A stretch of 16,271 bases of DNA, taken from the NCBI GenBank assembly GCA_017466965.1, contig JAFTTD010000055.1, positions 1 through 16,271 on the forward strand. The letters are read 5' to 3'. This DNA is from Bacteroidaceae bacterium. GTDB lineage: Bacteria > Bacteroidota > Bacteroidia > Bacteroidales > Bacteroidaceae. Position numbers and translations under genes: made by a program. This document shows, piece by piece, positions 6,431 to 13,837 of the stretch (within the stretch, counting starts at the first letter, position 1; each line of letters begins with the position of its first letter). The notes under the pieces are model-generated. The model had not been told where the DNA came from. It did no database searches and saw only the letters and a program-made list of their open reading frames with translations.

Positions 6431-8656
6431 CTATTCAGGCATTACAAACCCTTCGTTGTATATATATGTGTCATCACCGAAGTCATAATCAAAAGGTTTG
6501 TGACTCACGATTTTTTCCAGCAGATAAGTATTACCGAAAGCTCTGCTTTCAATAGCGTCAACACTCTGAGGCAAGTTCAGTGTTTTGAGGGAATGGCAGT
6601 CAAGAAAAGCATATCTGCCTATTTTAGTCGTTTCTTCGGGCAACGTTATTGATACAAGGTTGTCACATCCCTCAAACATCTTTGTTCCAATTTCACCTTT
6701 TGTCAGCAAGTAGTTGACATAATACTTACCCGAATCTTCAGTCAGATGATACCCCTTGCCGTATGTCATGTTCCTTTCGCAAATGTCTTCCCACTCCTCT
6801 GGTGTCAGGTCTATGAAGTCGTAGCGCACATGTTCAGTTTTACTGCTTACCTCCTTAAGTTCATCCTTAGTACCCGTCTTATGAACAGTCTTAAAATTCC
6901 CGCTGATAGCAAACCCTATGTCCCTTGCGTTCACAGTCAGATAAACGGCACTGTCATTTACTCCTTCCTTGAATGAGGCATGGCTCAGATCGAGATGGCG
7001 CAGTGAGCCTCGCCATGAAAAATAGTCGCCTCCCTCAACGGCTCCGCTCATCTTCCTAATCAGCCTCATGTCGCTGCCGTCGAGTTCGCCTGTGACAGTC
7101 AAGGAATGCAGATGCATCTTCTCTTCATCGGTAAGCATGCTGGACAATGTTCCAGGCTCTTTCATCTCCACCACCTTTGAATATTCTCGATAGGACTCCT
7201 CGTCAGGTTCAATGCCTATTATCATTGACTTGTATATTAACGGAAAATCTTTATAGCCGGGAACAACGAGCATTCTGTAATATCCGTTGCATGAGCCGTT
7301 CCACCCGAGATTGAAATGCAGATAATCTTTTTCGTAGCCGTCGCATACAAACGCATGGGCAAAATCAGAAACTATGACTGGACGCCCCTCGTCAAGTTCG
7401 CGACAAGTGAGACCGAGGAACACATCAGCCGACACCTCTTTTGCTCTTTCTTTTCTGCCTTCGTGTGTAAACTCCGTAAAAGCCCTTACCTCCGTACACG
7501 CTGGAGAATATCCATAGAAATTCACTAAAGCCATTTTCAGTTTGCCGAAATTAGCTCCCGTCATCTCATCGCCGAAATCGGCACCTACCGACACGCCTGC
7601 TGCTGCCATGAGACTTGCAACAGAAGCAACACCATCATCATCACTATCAGCCTCAGCCGAATAGCTGTCCTTAATCCTTCTCCAATCTATTGTCAGGTTA
7701 GAAAAGTCCATCTGATAGAGCATTCCGCTTTTTGACTTGTAAGCATAACCGCCCTCCATGCTTGCTGGAAATTCATAACACCGCATCACCTGCGCCAATG
7801 CCACTGGTACACAACCCACCATTTTGGCACCATCGCTTTTGTCTGATTCGGGGCAGAGGCTGTTGTAGGGTTCGGTTTGTCCCCATGCAGTTTTTCCCAA
7901 CAGAGGTTTCACGATCGTTCTCTGAGGTGTGTACGAGGATATAGGTATTGATTCATATTTCAAGCCATTGGCACGCAGGTGTCTCAACTGATCAGTGTAG
8001 ATGTCAGTCAAGGCTATAAACTTCTCCGTCTCCCATTGCGATATTCCGCACTCATAGCTGTATGCAAGGATGGGGGTGTCAAGCAGTTCGCCATACGCGC
8101 CATTCGCCACCATAAAGAACGACGAGTTGCCCTCGCCGTTGAAAACTATCAGCTCATCTTTTTCAAAAGCAAGACTCAGTCCAAAAGTCTCAGGAGTGAG
8201 TCCTTTGCCACGCAATAGCGCATAGAGTGCTGACAACTCCTTAGAATACTCTTTGTCCATCCTTACGAATATGCTCCTGTCGCTTACCGGAACAGGAACT
8301 TTGCGGTCAGCCTCTCCTCCTGCCGGACTATAACCTATGTCGGGAAGTGACAAACGGCCTGAACGAGTGGCAGACAATTCATAATCATGTTTGAAATACT
8401 TTATGCGCCTCACCTCCCCACTCTTCTCATACACAATATTCGATTTCACAGAGTGAAATATATATCCGTCAAATTCAGGATGTTGGTATTCATCCCATTC
8501 CATACCGCTCACTATATACGAAGCACAGAAACGCTGCCCGTGACTCACCGAATCGGGAGCTACCACACTTAGTTTTACTGCCTTCTTTTCAGGTACTTGA
8601 GCGTAAAGAGACGCAACACTGAAAGCTATTAGCACAAAAGTCAAAAATGATTTCAT
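6431..8656 (-). CDS. Secreted C10 (streptopain-family) cysteine protease with N-terminal pro-domain and C-terminal leucine-rich repeats
   Basis: 741 residues with a signal peptide (cut near A19, SLYA). Residues about 24-125 form a beta-rich domain (VVAPDSVSHGQRF, then HPEFDGYIF) resembling BatD-type modules. Residues about 135-235 resemble the Spi inhibitory pro-domain (ELIVFNGEGNSSFFMV, DTPILAYS). The C10 protease core follows: TAWGQTEPYNSLCP, then MVGCVPVALAQVMRCY with nucleophile C282, and DFAHAFVCDGY with H434, then HFNLGWNGSCNGYYRM with W452. Residues about 518-565 (LTVTGELDGSDMRLI, LRHLDLSHASF) and 655-716 (MFEGCDNLVSITLP, YAFLDCHSLKTLNLP) are BspA-like LRR_5 segments. It is probably a surface or secreted protease kept inactive until the pro-domain is removed. 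No type-IX sorting domain is obvious at the end. It stands alone and converges with the YhaM-like gene. Confidence 0.88.
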   Translation of the reverse strand: MKSFLTFVLIAFSVASLYAQVPEKKAVKLSVVAPDSVSHGQRFCASYIVSGMEWDEYQHPEFDGYIFHSVKSNIVYEKSGEVRRIKYFKHDYELSATRSGRLSLPDIGYSPAGGEADRKVPVPVSDRSIFVRMDKEYSKELSALYALLRGKGLTPETFGLSLAFEKDELIVFNGEGNSSFFMVANGAYGELLDTPILAYSYECGISQWETEKFIALTDIYTDQLRHLRANGLKYESIPISSYTPQRTIVKPLLGKTAWGQTEPYNSLCPESDKSDGAKMVGCVPVALAQVMRCYEFPASMEGGYAYKSKSGMLYQMDFSNLTIDWRRIKDSYSAEADSDDDGVASVASLMAAAGVSVGADFGDEMTGANFGKLKMALVNFYGYSPACTEVRAFTEFTHEGRKERAKEVSADVFLGLTCRELDEGRPVIVSDFAHAFVCDGYEKDYLHFNLGWNGSCNGYYRMLVVPGYKDFPLIYKSMIIGIEPDEESYREYSKVVEMKEPGTLSSMLTDEEKMHLHSLTVTGELDGSDMRLIRKMSGAVEGGDYFSWRGSLRHLDLSHASFKEGVNDSAVYLTVNARDIGFAISGNFKTVHKTGTKDELKEVSSKTEHVRYDFIDLTPEEWEDICERNMTYGKGYHLTEDSGKYYVNYLLTKGEIGTKMFEGCDNLVSITLPEETTKIGRYAFLDCHSLKTLNLPQSVDAIESRAFGNTYLLEKIVSHKPFDYDFGDDTYIYNEGFVMPE

Positions 8657-8716
8657 ACGATTAAAAGAAAGTCTTGTATTGTTTCCCTAATAAATAATTA
8701 ATGCTTTTTAGATGCA

Positions 8717-8724
8717 CAAAGTTA
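8717..8724 (-). promoter_or_regulatory. Possible -7 element of the C10 protease promoter
   Basis: On the minus strand TAACTTTG (8724-8717) fits TAnnTTTG exactly and lies about 60 bases upstream of the ATG complement at 8654-8656. The nearest upstream TTG is 14 bases away, shorter than the usual 19-21, so the -33 element is weak or absent. Confidence 0.45.
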
Positions 8725-8818
8725 ACAAAAAACACATACAACCTGGACGTAATGCGTGATTTTTATTTAAGTTTCGCTATCTTAAGTTTATTAGGAGGTA
8801 ATTAGGAATCAGGAATTA

Positions 8819-8914
8819 GGAGTTAAGGAGTTAAGAAGTTAAGTTTTTAGGAGTTCAGACAACACCATATTGTGGCATAGCAAACTCAAAAACTTAAAAA
8901 CTTAAAAACTCAAA
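8819..8914. repeat. Interspersed octamer-array inverted repeat, copy 2
   Basis: The left arm is four 8-base units (GGAGTTAA, GGAGTTAA, GAAGTTAA, GTTTTTAG at 8819-8850) then GAGTT. The right arm is four perfect-length units (AACTCAAA, AACTTAAA, AACTTAAA, AACTCAAA at 8883-8914). The core GTGGCATAGCAAACTC at 8872-8887 is shared with copy 1 (666-801), as is the block GTTAAGAAGTTAAG with AGGAGTT. Upstream AATTAGGAATC-type words (8799-8818) are further degenerate units. It sits in the divergent intergenic region between the protease and tamB. The two ends are partly complementary and can form a long A/T-rich hairpin. Confidence 0.78.
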
Positions 8915-8974
8915 TCAGACTAATCCTTAAATTATTTTTAGACAAATAATTACCTTTTAGTCGTTGAAAATTCG

Positions 8975-8982
8975 TATGTTTG
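8975..8982 (+). promoter_or_regulatory. Possible -7 element for the tamB-tamL operon
   Basis: TATGTTTG fits TAnnTTTG exactly. The upstream TTTT run lies 16 bases away, a weak -33. A start near 8988 would place the 9-bp inverted repeat (8992-9041) at the very 5' end of the transcript and give a leader of about 128 bases. A second exact -7 word, TATTTTTG at 9031-9038, has no usable -33 and overlaps the stem. Confidence 0.5.
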
Positions 8983-8991
8983 CATAATGAA

Positions 8992-9041
8992 GTGCAAAAA
9001 GGTGAGAATCCTCTAATTTGGCGAACAATTTATTTTTGCAC
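8992..9041 (+). promoter_or_regulatory. Leader hairpin upstream of tamB
   Basis: GTGCAAAAA (8992-9000) and TTTTTGCAC (9033-9041) are perfectly complementary across a 32-base loop. In the predicted tamB leader RNA they would form a 9-bp stem at the 5' end, immediately before the ATG of a 23-codon ORF (9042). It does not match a riboswitch class I know. The stem is A/T-rich and could instead be an operator dyad. Confidence 0.45.
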
Positions 9042-9113
9042 ATGAACAGGCTTGTACTCAAACTTGTTATTACTTATTATATAGCAACCTCGCAAAAAAA
9101 TGCGTATTTATAA
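9042..9113 (+). CDS. Candidate 23-codon leader ORF before tamB
   Basis: An ATG at 9042 directly follows the hairpin and opens 23 codons (starting MNRLVLKLVITYYIA) ending with TAA at 9111-9113, two bases before the tamB ATG at 9116. The peptide begins basic-hydrophobic. Its placement, stopping right beside the next start, is what translational coupling or a leader peptide would look like. There is no independent support such as a known family, and a 23-codon ORF can occur by chance in this AT-rich stretch. Confidence 0.25.
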   Translation: MNRLVLKLVITYYIATSQKNAYL

Positions 9114-9115
9114 AG

Positions 9116-12100
9116 ATGACAATAGAAGAAGATAAAGCGACCAAGACAACTGATAATGAAAACAATTCTGTGAAAGGCAAAAGCAGAATTGCCAAAATCT
9201 TATTATGGACTTTAGCAAGCCCTTTCTTGTTGCTTTTCATCATCTCCGTCTTGATTTACATCCCTCCCATACAGCAGTTTTTGGTTGACAAGGCTGCCGA
9301 GATAGCTTCGGCTGAAACAGGTATGGAGGTCAGCGTGGGGCGCATCAGACTGAACATTCCTCTAAACTTGCGTGTTGACGATGTGCTTGCTGTCAGGGAA
9401 GACGGCGACACTGTGCTTTCTGTTGGCACCTTGGGGGTAAACGTCCGATTAGCTCCGTTGTTCAAGAAAAAGATTGAAATAGACGAACTGATGCTGGCAG
9501 GAGTAAAAATAGATACTGGCGGCATGATTGATGAATGTAGCATTGCCGGCAACATTGGCGAGCTGAACCTGAAATCGCACGGTATTGACATTGACAGCGG
9601 ATTAGTGGTGCTCAACGCTGTTGACTTGGCTGATGCCGACATGAACATTGCTTTTGCCGACTCTGTGACAAACGACAGCGCTGCAACGCCATCGGAGCCT
9701 ATCAACTGGAGGATTGACTTGCGAAGCGTGAACATCCGCAATGTTGACATTGGCTTGAACCTCCCTCCGTCGGCTGACAGTATAAGCACAGGTGCAAGCA
9801 TTGGGTGTTTGCGGCTTGCAGGGATGATTGACCTAAGGAGAAACTTATATGACGTGGACTTCCTTGACTTGTCCGGCACATCGTTAAGATATGACGCAGG
9901 CTCACTGTCTGCCGACTCTGCTTACTCTGCTGAAGGCAAGGGGTTTCAGCCCAACCACATTCTTCTATCAGACATAAACGTTCGGCTTGACTCTATTAAG
10001 TTTGTTGACGAATACAACTTGAACGCTGTACTGACTTCTCTTTCTGCCAATGAAAGAAGCGGCATAAGCATAAGCGGTGCGGGACGCGCCTCCATCAGGA
10101 ACGGAGTGCTTGAGGTGCCTGATTTGTCGTTAGAAACAGAACACTCTTCGCTGCGCCTTAATGCCGAAGCCGACCTTATAGCCCTTGGGGGCAATGGCAA
10201 AGGAGTGGTGCGCATGAACACTGAGGGCTTTATCGGGAAGGCTGACTTAACGACATTTGTACCTGATTTTGAGAATGCCATTGGCAAAGCACTGCCCGAA
10301 TCGCCAGCTCATTTTCGCATCAGTTCAGACGGCACAACGGAACGGTTCGAAATCAGCGCTTTGGAGGCTGAGATTGACAACGTGATAGCCTTGCGCTCTA
10401 AGGCTGTGATAACGGACATTGCCGACAGCCTGAACATGGGCATTGAATCGCACTTAGGAATACGTACTTATAATCTTGATCAGTTAAAAGATGCCTTCGC
10501 TCCTGAGACTGCCTCCTCGTTTGTCATTCCGCAGAACATGACTCTGCTGGGGGCATTCAGAATGAAGAACAAGAAGATGGCGGCGGATGCGGAACTCCGT
10601 ACCGACAGTGGAGCGGTGATGATTACATCGGACTACGACATAACCTCTGATTCGTACATCATAGATGTTGACGCTGACAGTTTTGTGGTTAACCAATTTG
10701 TCCCTATGGACGAAGCTGCCGTCTTCAGCGGTTCGCTGTCGGCTGAGGGAAGAGGCTTCGACTTCTTCTCAAAACACACAAGCGCAGACCTTACCATGAT
10801 GCTCAGGGATGCGAAAATGGGGAGCTTAGACATTGGCAACACTCATGTTGTAGCAAAACTTGCCAATAACGACATTTCCTTTGAAATTGCGTGCAGCAAC
10901 CCCTTGCTCCGTGCTGAAGTCCAGCTTGACGGCAACTTGAAAAGGGATGGGGCTAAAGCGCACTTGTTCATGGACGTGCCATTTGCCGACATCAGCGGAC
11001 TTGGTTTTTCTGACTCCCGGCTTGAGGTGTCAACAAAGGGTATTTTTGACGTTTCATCAGACTTCGGCAACGTGTTCAGCATTGACTCGTACGTTGACGG
11101 AATAGAAATGGTTATCGGATTGGACAGCATCAAGACTGAGTACTTCGAGCTGGTAGCCATGACAACCCCCGACACGACGGCGGCAAATATCAGCACAGGC
11201 GATTTTGAATTTAACTTCAACTCGCCGTCAAACCTGTTCGCACTGCTTTCCGACTTTGAAACGTTAGGCGAAGTGGCGCTGGAACAAATCAGCGCGCGCC
11301 AGCTGAACTTGGCGTCCATCAGAGATTACATGCCGACAGCCACATTGAGCGCTGACATCGGAGATGAAAACCCTATAACAAAAGTGCTGGCTGTAAACGG
11401 AGTGAAATTCAGCGAGATAAATGCCGACCTTAGCATTTCGCCAGAACAAGGGCTGCTTGGCAATGCTCACCTCTACGGCTATGCTACGGATTCTGCAAAG
11501 ATAGACACTGCCTACATCAACCTGTACCAGGACAGCGCCAACATTGTGTTCGACAGCGGAGTCATCTCCGACCCTATAAAGAAATATCCTGGATTCAAGG
11601 CCTACCTTGACGGCAAGATCGCTCCGCGCGACATTGATGCGCACATAGCCTTCTTTAACGGCAAGGGCAGACAGGGCATTGACTTCGGAATGAGAGCCAA
11701 CGCCAATCCTGAGGACACGACGCTGAGAGTCAGCTTCTATCCTGAAAAACCTATTTTGGCTTACAGCCAGTTCAGTTTGAACGCCGACAACTTTGTGGAA
11801 GTGAAAGCCAACAACAAGATTTGGGCAGACGTGAGGCTCAATTCCCTGCAGGACCAGAGCCGCATAGAGCTTTCAGCCAATGCTGAAGATTTGCAGCAGG
11901 CGCGCCTTCTTGTCAGCGAGCTCAACATAGCCAACATGCTGGCAGTAGTGCCTTTCCTTCCGAAGATGGACGGCTTGTTAAGCATTGACGCCATGTACAA
12001 AGACAAGGAGGATAATTACTATGTGGGAGGCAGCACTTGGATTGACGAATACACCTACGAAGGCATGAGAGTGGGCGACCTGAAAATGAACTTTGACTAT

Positions 12101-13837
12101 GAGCCAGCAGGCGCTGAATCCCACGATGTCTATCTTGCTTTCAGCCGCGACGGCAAGGACTTCGCCTCTTTGGAAGGAGTGTATGACACATCTGACGAAG
12201 AGCGCCTGGACGCAACAATCATGCTCAACCAGCTGCCTCTTGACGCTACAGCGCCGTTCATCCCTGACCAGGCAGTAGGGTTCAGCGGCGGAATAGACGG
12301 ACTGCTCAACATCAACGGACCCGTGAACGCACTGCTTGTCAACGGCCAGATTTCACCTAAGGACATGATGATGCACTCCGACATTTATGCCCTGAGGCTC
12401 AAATTAGACAATGCGCCTATAATAATAGACAACAGCAATGTCATTTTTGACGAGTTCAAGGTGTTCGGAGCCAACAATGACCCTCTGACGCTCAAGGGCA
12501 ATATTGACTTTTCCGACATGAGCCTGATGAGGTTGGGGCTCAGCCTCTATGGGCAGAACTTCCAGCTCATCGACTCTAAGCGCACCCGCAAGTCTGTGCT
12601 GTTCGGCAAAGTGTATGGCGACTTCTTCACCCGTCTGAGCGGTACGACAAAAGACCTCGCTCTGCGCGGATATGTCAACATACTCAGCAAGACCAACATG
12701 ACATACGTGATGGCCGACACGCCTCTGTCCGTTGACTACCGACTTGACGACATAGTCACATTCGTTGACTTCACCGCTCCGCCCGACACCAGCAGCATCA
12801 AGGCCGACCACTCAATAATGGGCATTGACATGAATGTGCAGCTCGTGGTAGAAGACGGCGCACAGTTCCATTGCGAATTTTCAGCAGACCGGCAGAACTA
12901 TATAGATGTGCAGGGAGGCGGCTCGCTAACTATGAACTATACGCCAGAGGGCGTCATCAGCCTGCAGGGCAGATACACCATCAATGAGGGAGAAATGAAA
13001 TACACCCTTCCTGTCATTCCGCTCAAGACGTTCACCATCAAGAACGGCAGCTACATAGACTTCACGGGCGAGCCTATGAACCCGTCGCTTAACCTTGCAG
13101 CAACCGAGCGGATGAAGGCGTCGGTCAGCGCAAACGATGGGGCAAGCCGCTCCGTAGCCTTCGATGTAGGGCTGAAAGTCACCAACACCCTGTCCGACAT
13201 GGGGCTTGAGTTCACCATCGATGCACCCGAAGACATGAGCGTGCAGAACGAGCTGGCAGCAATGTCGCCCGAAGAGAAGAACAAACTGGCCGTAGCCATG
13301 CTTGCCACGGGAATGTATCTCGCAAGCAGCAACGAGCAGGGCTTCAATGCGGGCAACGCGCTCAACAACTTCCTGCAAAACGAAATCAACAACATTGCCG
13401 GACAGGCGCTCAACACAGCTGTAGATGTCAACGTCGGCATGGAGCAGAACATGCGCGACGACGGCAGCACACGCACCGACTACTCCTTCAAGTTCTCAAA
13501 GCGCTTCTTCAGCAACAGGCTCAATGTCATCATCGGCGGCAAGGTCAGCACTGACGGCAACACCGCAAACAACGAATCGGGTGCCTTCATCGACGACATA
13601 TCGCTTGAATGGAGACTTGACGACGGCGGAACGCGCTACGTCAGAATCTTCCACGAAAAGAACTACGACAACCTCTTCGAAGGCGAACTGGTTGAGAACG
13701 GAGCCGGCATTGTGCTGAGAAAGAAAATGGACCGCTTGTCAGAACTCTTCATCTTCAAGAGCGACAGGAAAAGAAGACAGGAACAGCAGAACAGACAAAG
13801 GGCACAATCCACCAAAAACGTAAACTCAGAAAAATGA
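9116..13837 (+). CDS. tamB: TamB-family translocation/assembly module protein
   Basis: 1573 residues. A single N-terminal anchor at about 27-49 (KILLWTLASPFLLLFIISVLIYI) follows a short charged tail, placing the rest in the periplasm. The body is almost wholly beta-strand-like, as in the long hydrophobic groove of TamB/AsmA-like proteins, which span the periplasm and move lipids or help outer-membrane proteins assemble. The C-terminal DUF490/TamB domain covers about 1100-1545, with LQGRYTINEGEMKYTLPVIPLKTF around 1283, DFTGEPMNPSLNLAA soon after, and YSFKFSKRFFSNRLNVIIGGKVS near the end. The tail (about 1545-1573) is basic and glutamine-rich (RKRRQEQQNRQRAQ). Its stop overlaps the tamL start (ATGA, 13834-13837), implying coupled translation. 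GC content and codon choice rise along the gene. Confidence 0.93.
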   Translation: MTIEEDKATKTTDNENNSVKGKSRIAKILLWTLASPFLLLFIISVLIYIPPIQQFLVDKAAEIASAETGMEVSVGRIRLNIPLNLRVDDVLAVREDGDTVLSVGTLGVNVRLAPLFKKKIEIDELMLAGVKIDTGGMIDECSIAGNIGELNLKSHGIDIDSGLVVLNAVDLADADMNIAFADSVTNDSAATPSEPINWRIDLRSVNIRNVDIGLNLPPSADSISTGASIGCLRLAGMIDLRRNLYDVDFLDLSGTSLRYDAGSLSADSAYSAEGKGFQPNHILLSDINVRLDSIKFVDEYNLNAVLTSLSANERSGISISGAGRASIRNGVLEVPDLSLETEHSSLRLNAEADLIALGGNGKGVVRMNTEGFIGKADLTTFVPDFENAIGKALPESPAHFRISSDGTTERFEISALEAEIDNVIALRSKAVITDIADSLNMGIESHLGIRTYNLDQLKDAFAPETASSFVIPQNMTLLGAFRMKNKKMAADAELRTDSGAVMITSDYDITSDSYIIDVDADSFVVNQFVPMDEAAVFSGSLSAEGRGFDFFSKHTSADLTMMLRDAKMGSLDIGNTHVVAKLANNDISFEIACSNPLLRAEVQLDGNLKRDGAKAHLFMDVPFADISGLGFSDSRLEVSTKGIFDVSSDFGNVFSIDSYVDGIEMVIGLDSIKTEYFELVAMTTPDTTAANISTGDFEFNFNSPSNLFALLSDFETLGEVALEQISARQLNLASIRDYMPTATLSADIGDENPITKVLAVNGVKFSEINADLSISPEQGLLGNAHLYGYATDSAKIDTAYINLYQDSANIVFDSGVISDPIKKYPGFKAYLDGKIAPRDIDAHIAFFNGKGRQGIDFGMRANANPEDTTLRVSFYPEKPILAYSQFSLNADNFVEVKANNKIWADVRLNSLQDQSRIELSANAEDLQQARLLVSELNIANMLAVVPFLPKMDGLLSIDAMYKDKEDNYYVGGSTWIDEYTYEGMRVGDLKMNFDYEPAGAESHDVYLAFSRDGKDFASLEGVYDTSDEERLDATIMLNQLPLDATAPFIPDQAVGFSGGIDGLLNINGPVNALLVNGQISPKDMMMHSDIYALRLKLDNAPIIIDNSNVIFDEFKVFGANNDPLTLKGNIDFSDMSLMRLGLSLYGQNFQLIDSKRTRKSVLFGKVYGDFFTRLSGTTKDLALRGYVNILSKTNMTYVMADTPLSVDYRLDDIVTFVDFTAPPDTSSIKADHSIMGIDMNVQLVVEDGAQFHCEFSADRQNYIDVQGGGSLTMNYTPEGVISLQGRYTINEGEMKYTLPVIPLKTFTIKNGSYIDFTGEPMNPSLNLAATERMKASVSANDGASRSVAFDVGLKVTNTLSDMGLEFTIDAPEDMSVQNELAAMSPEEKNKLAVAMLATGMYLASSNEQGFNAGNALNNFLQNEINNIAGQALNTAVDVNVGMEQNMRDDGSTRTDYSFKFSKRFFSNRLNVIIGGKVSTDGNTANNESGAFIDDISLEWRLDDGGTRYVRIFHEKNYDNLFEGELVENGAGIVLRKKMDRLSELFIFKSDRKRRQEQQNRQRAQSTKNVNSEK

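Noticed and set aside
8992..9041. Known riboswitch
   Set aside because: A single 9-bp stem with a 32-base loop; no conserved core of a class I can name.
8657..9115. tRNA or other structured RNA gene in the long spacer
   Set aside because: No cloverleaf, TTCGA-type arm or CCA end was found by eye.
9256..9879. Minus-strand ORF (207 codons) opposite the start of tamB
   Set aside because: Antisense shadow; serine-rich product with no recognisable motif, overlapping a clear TamB frame.
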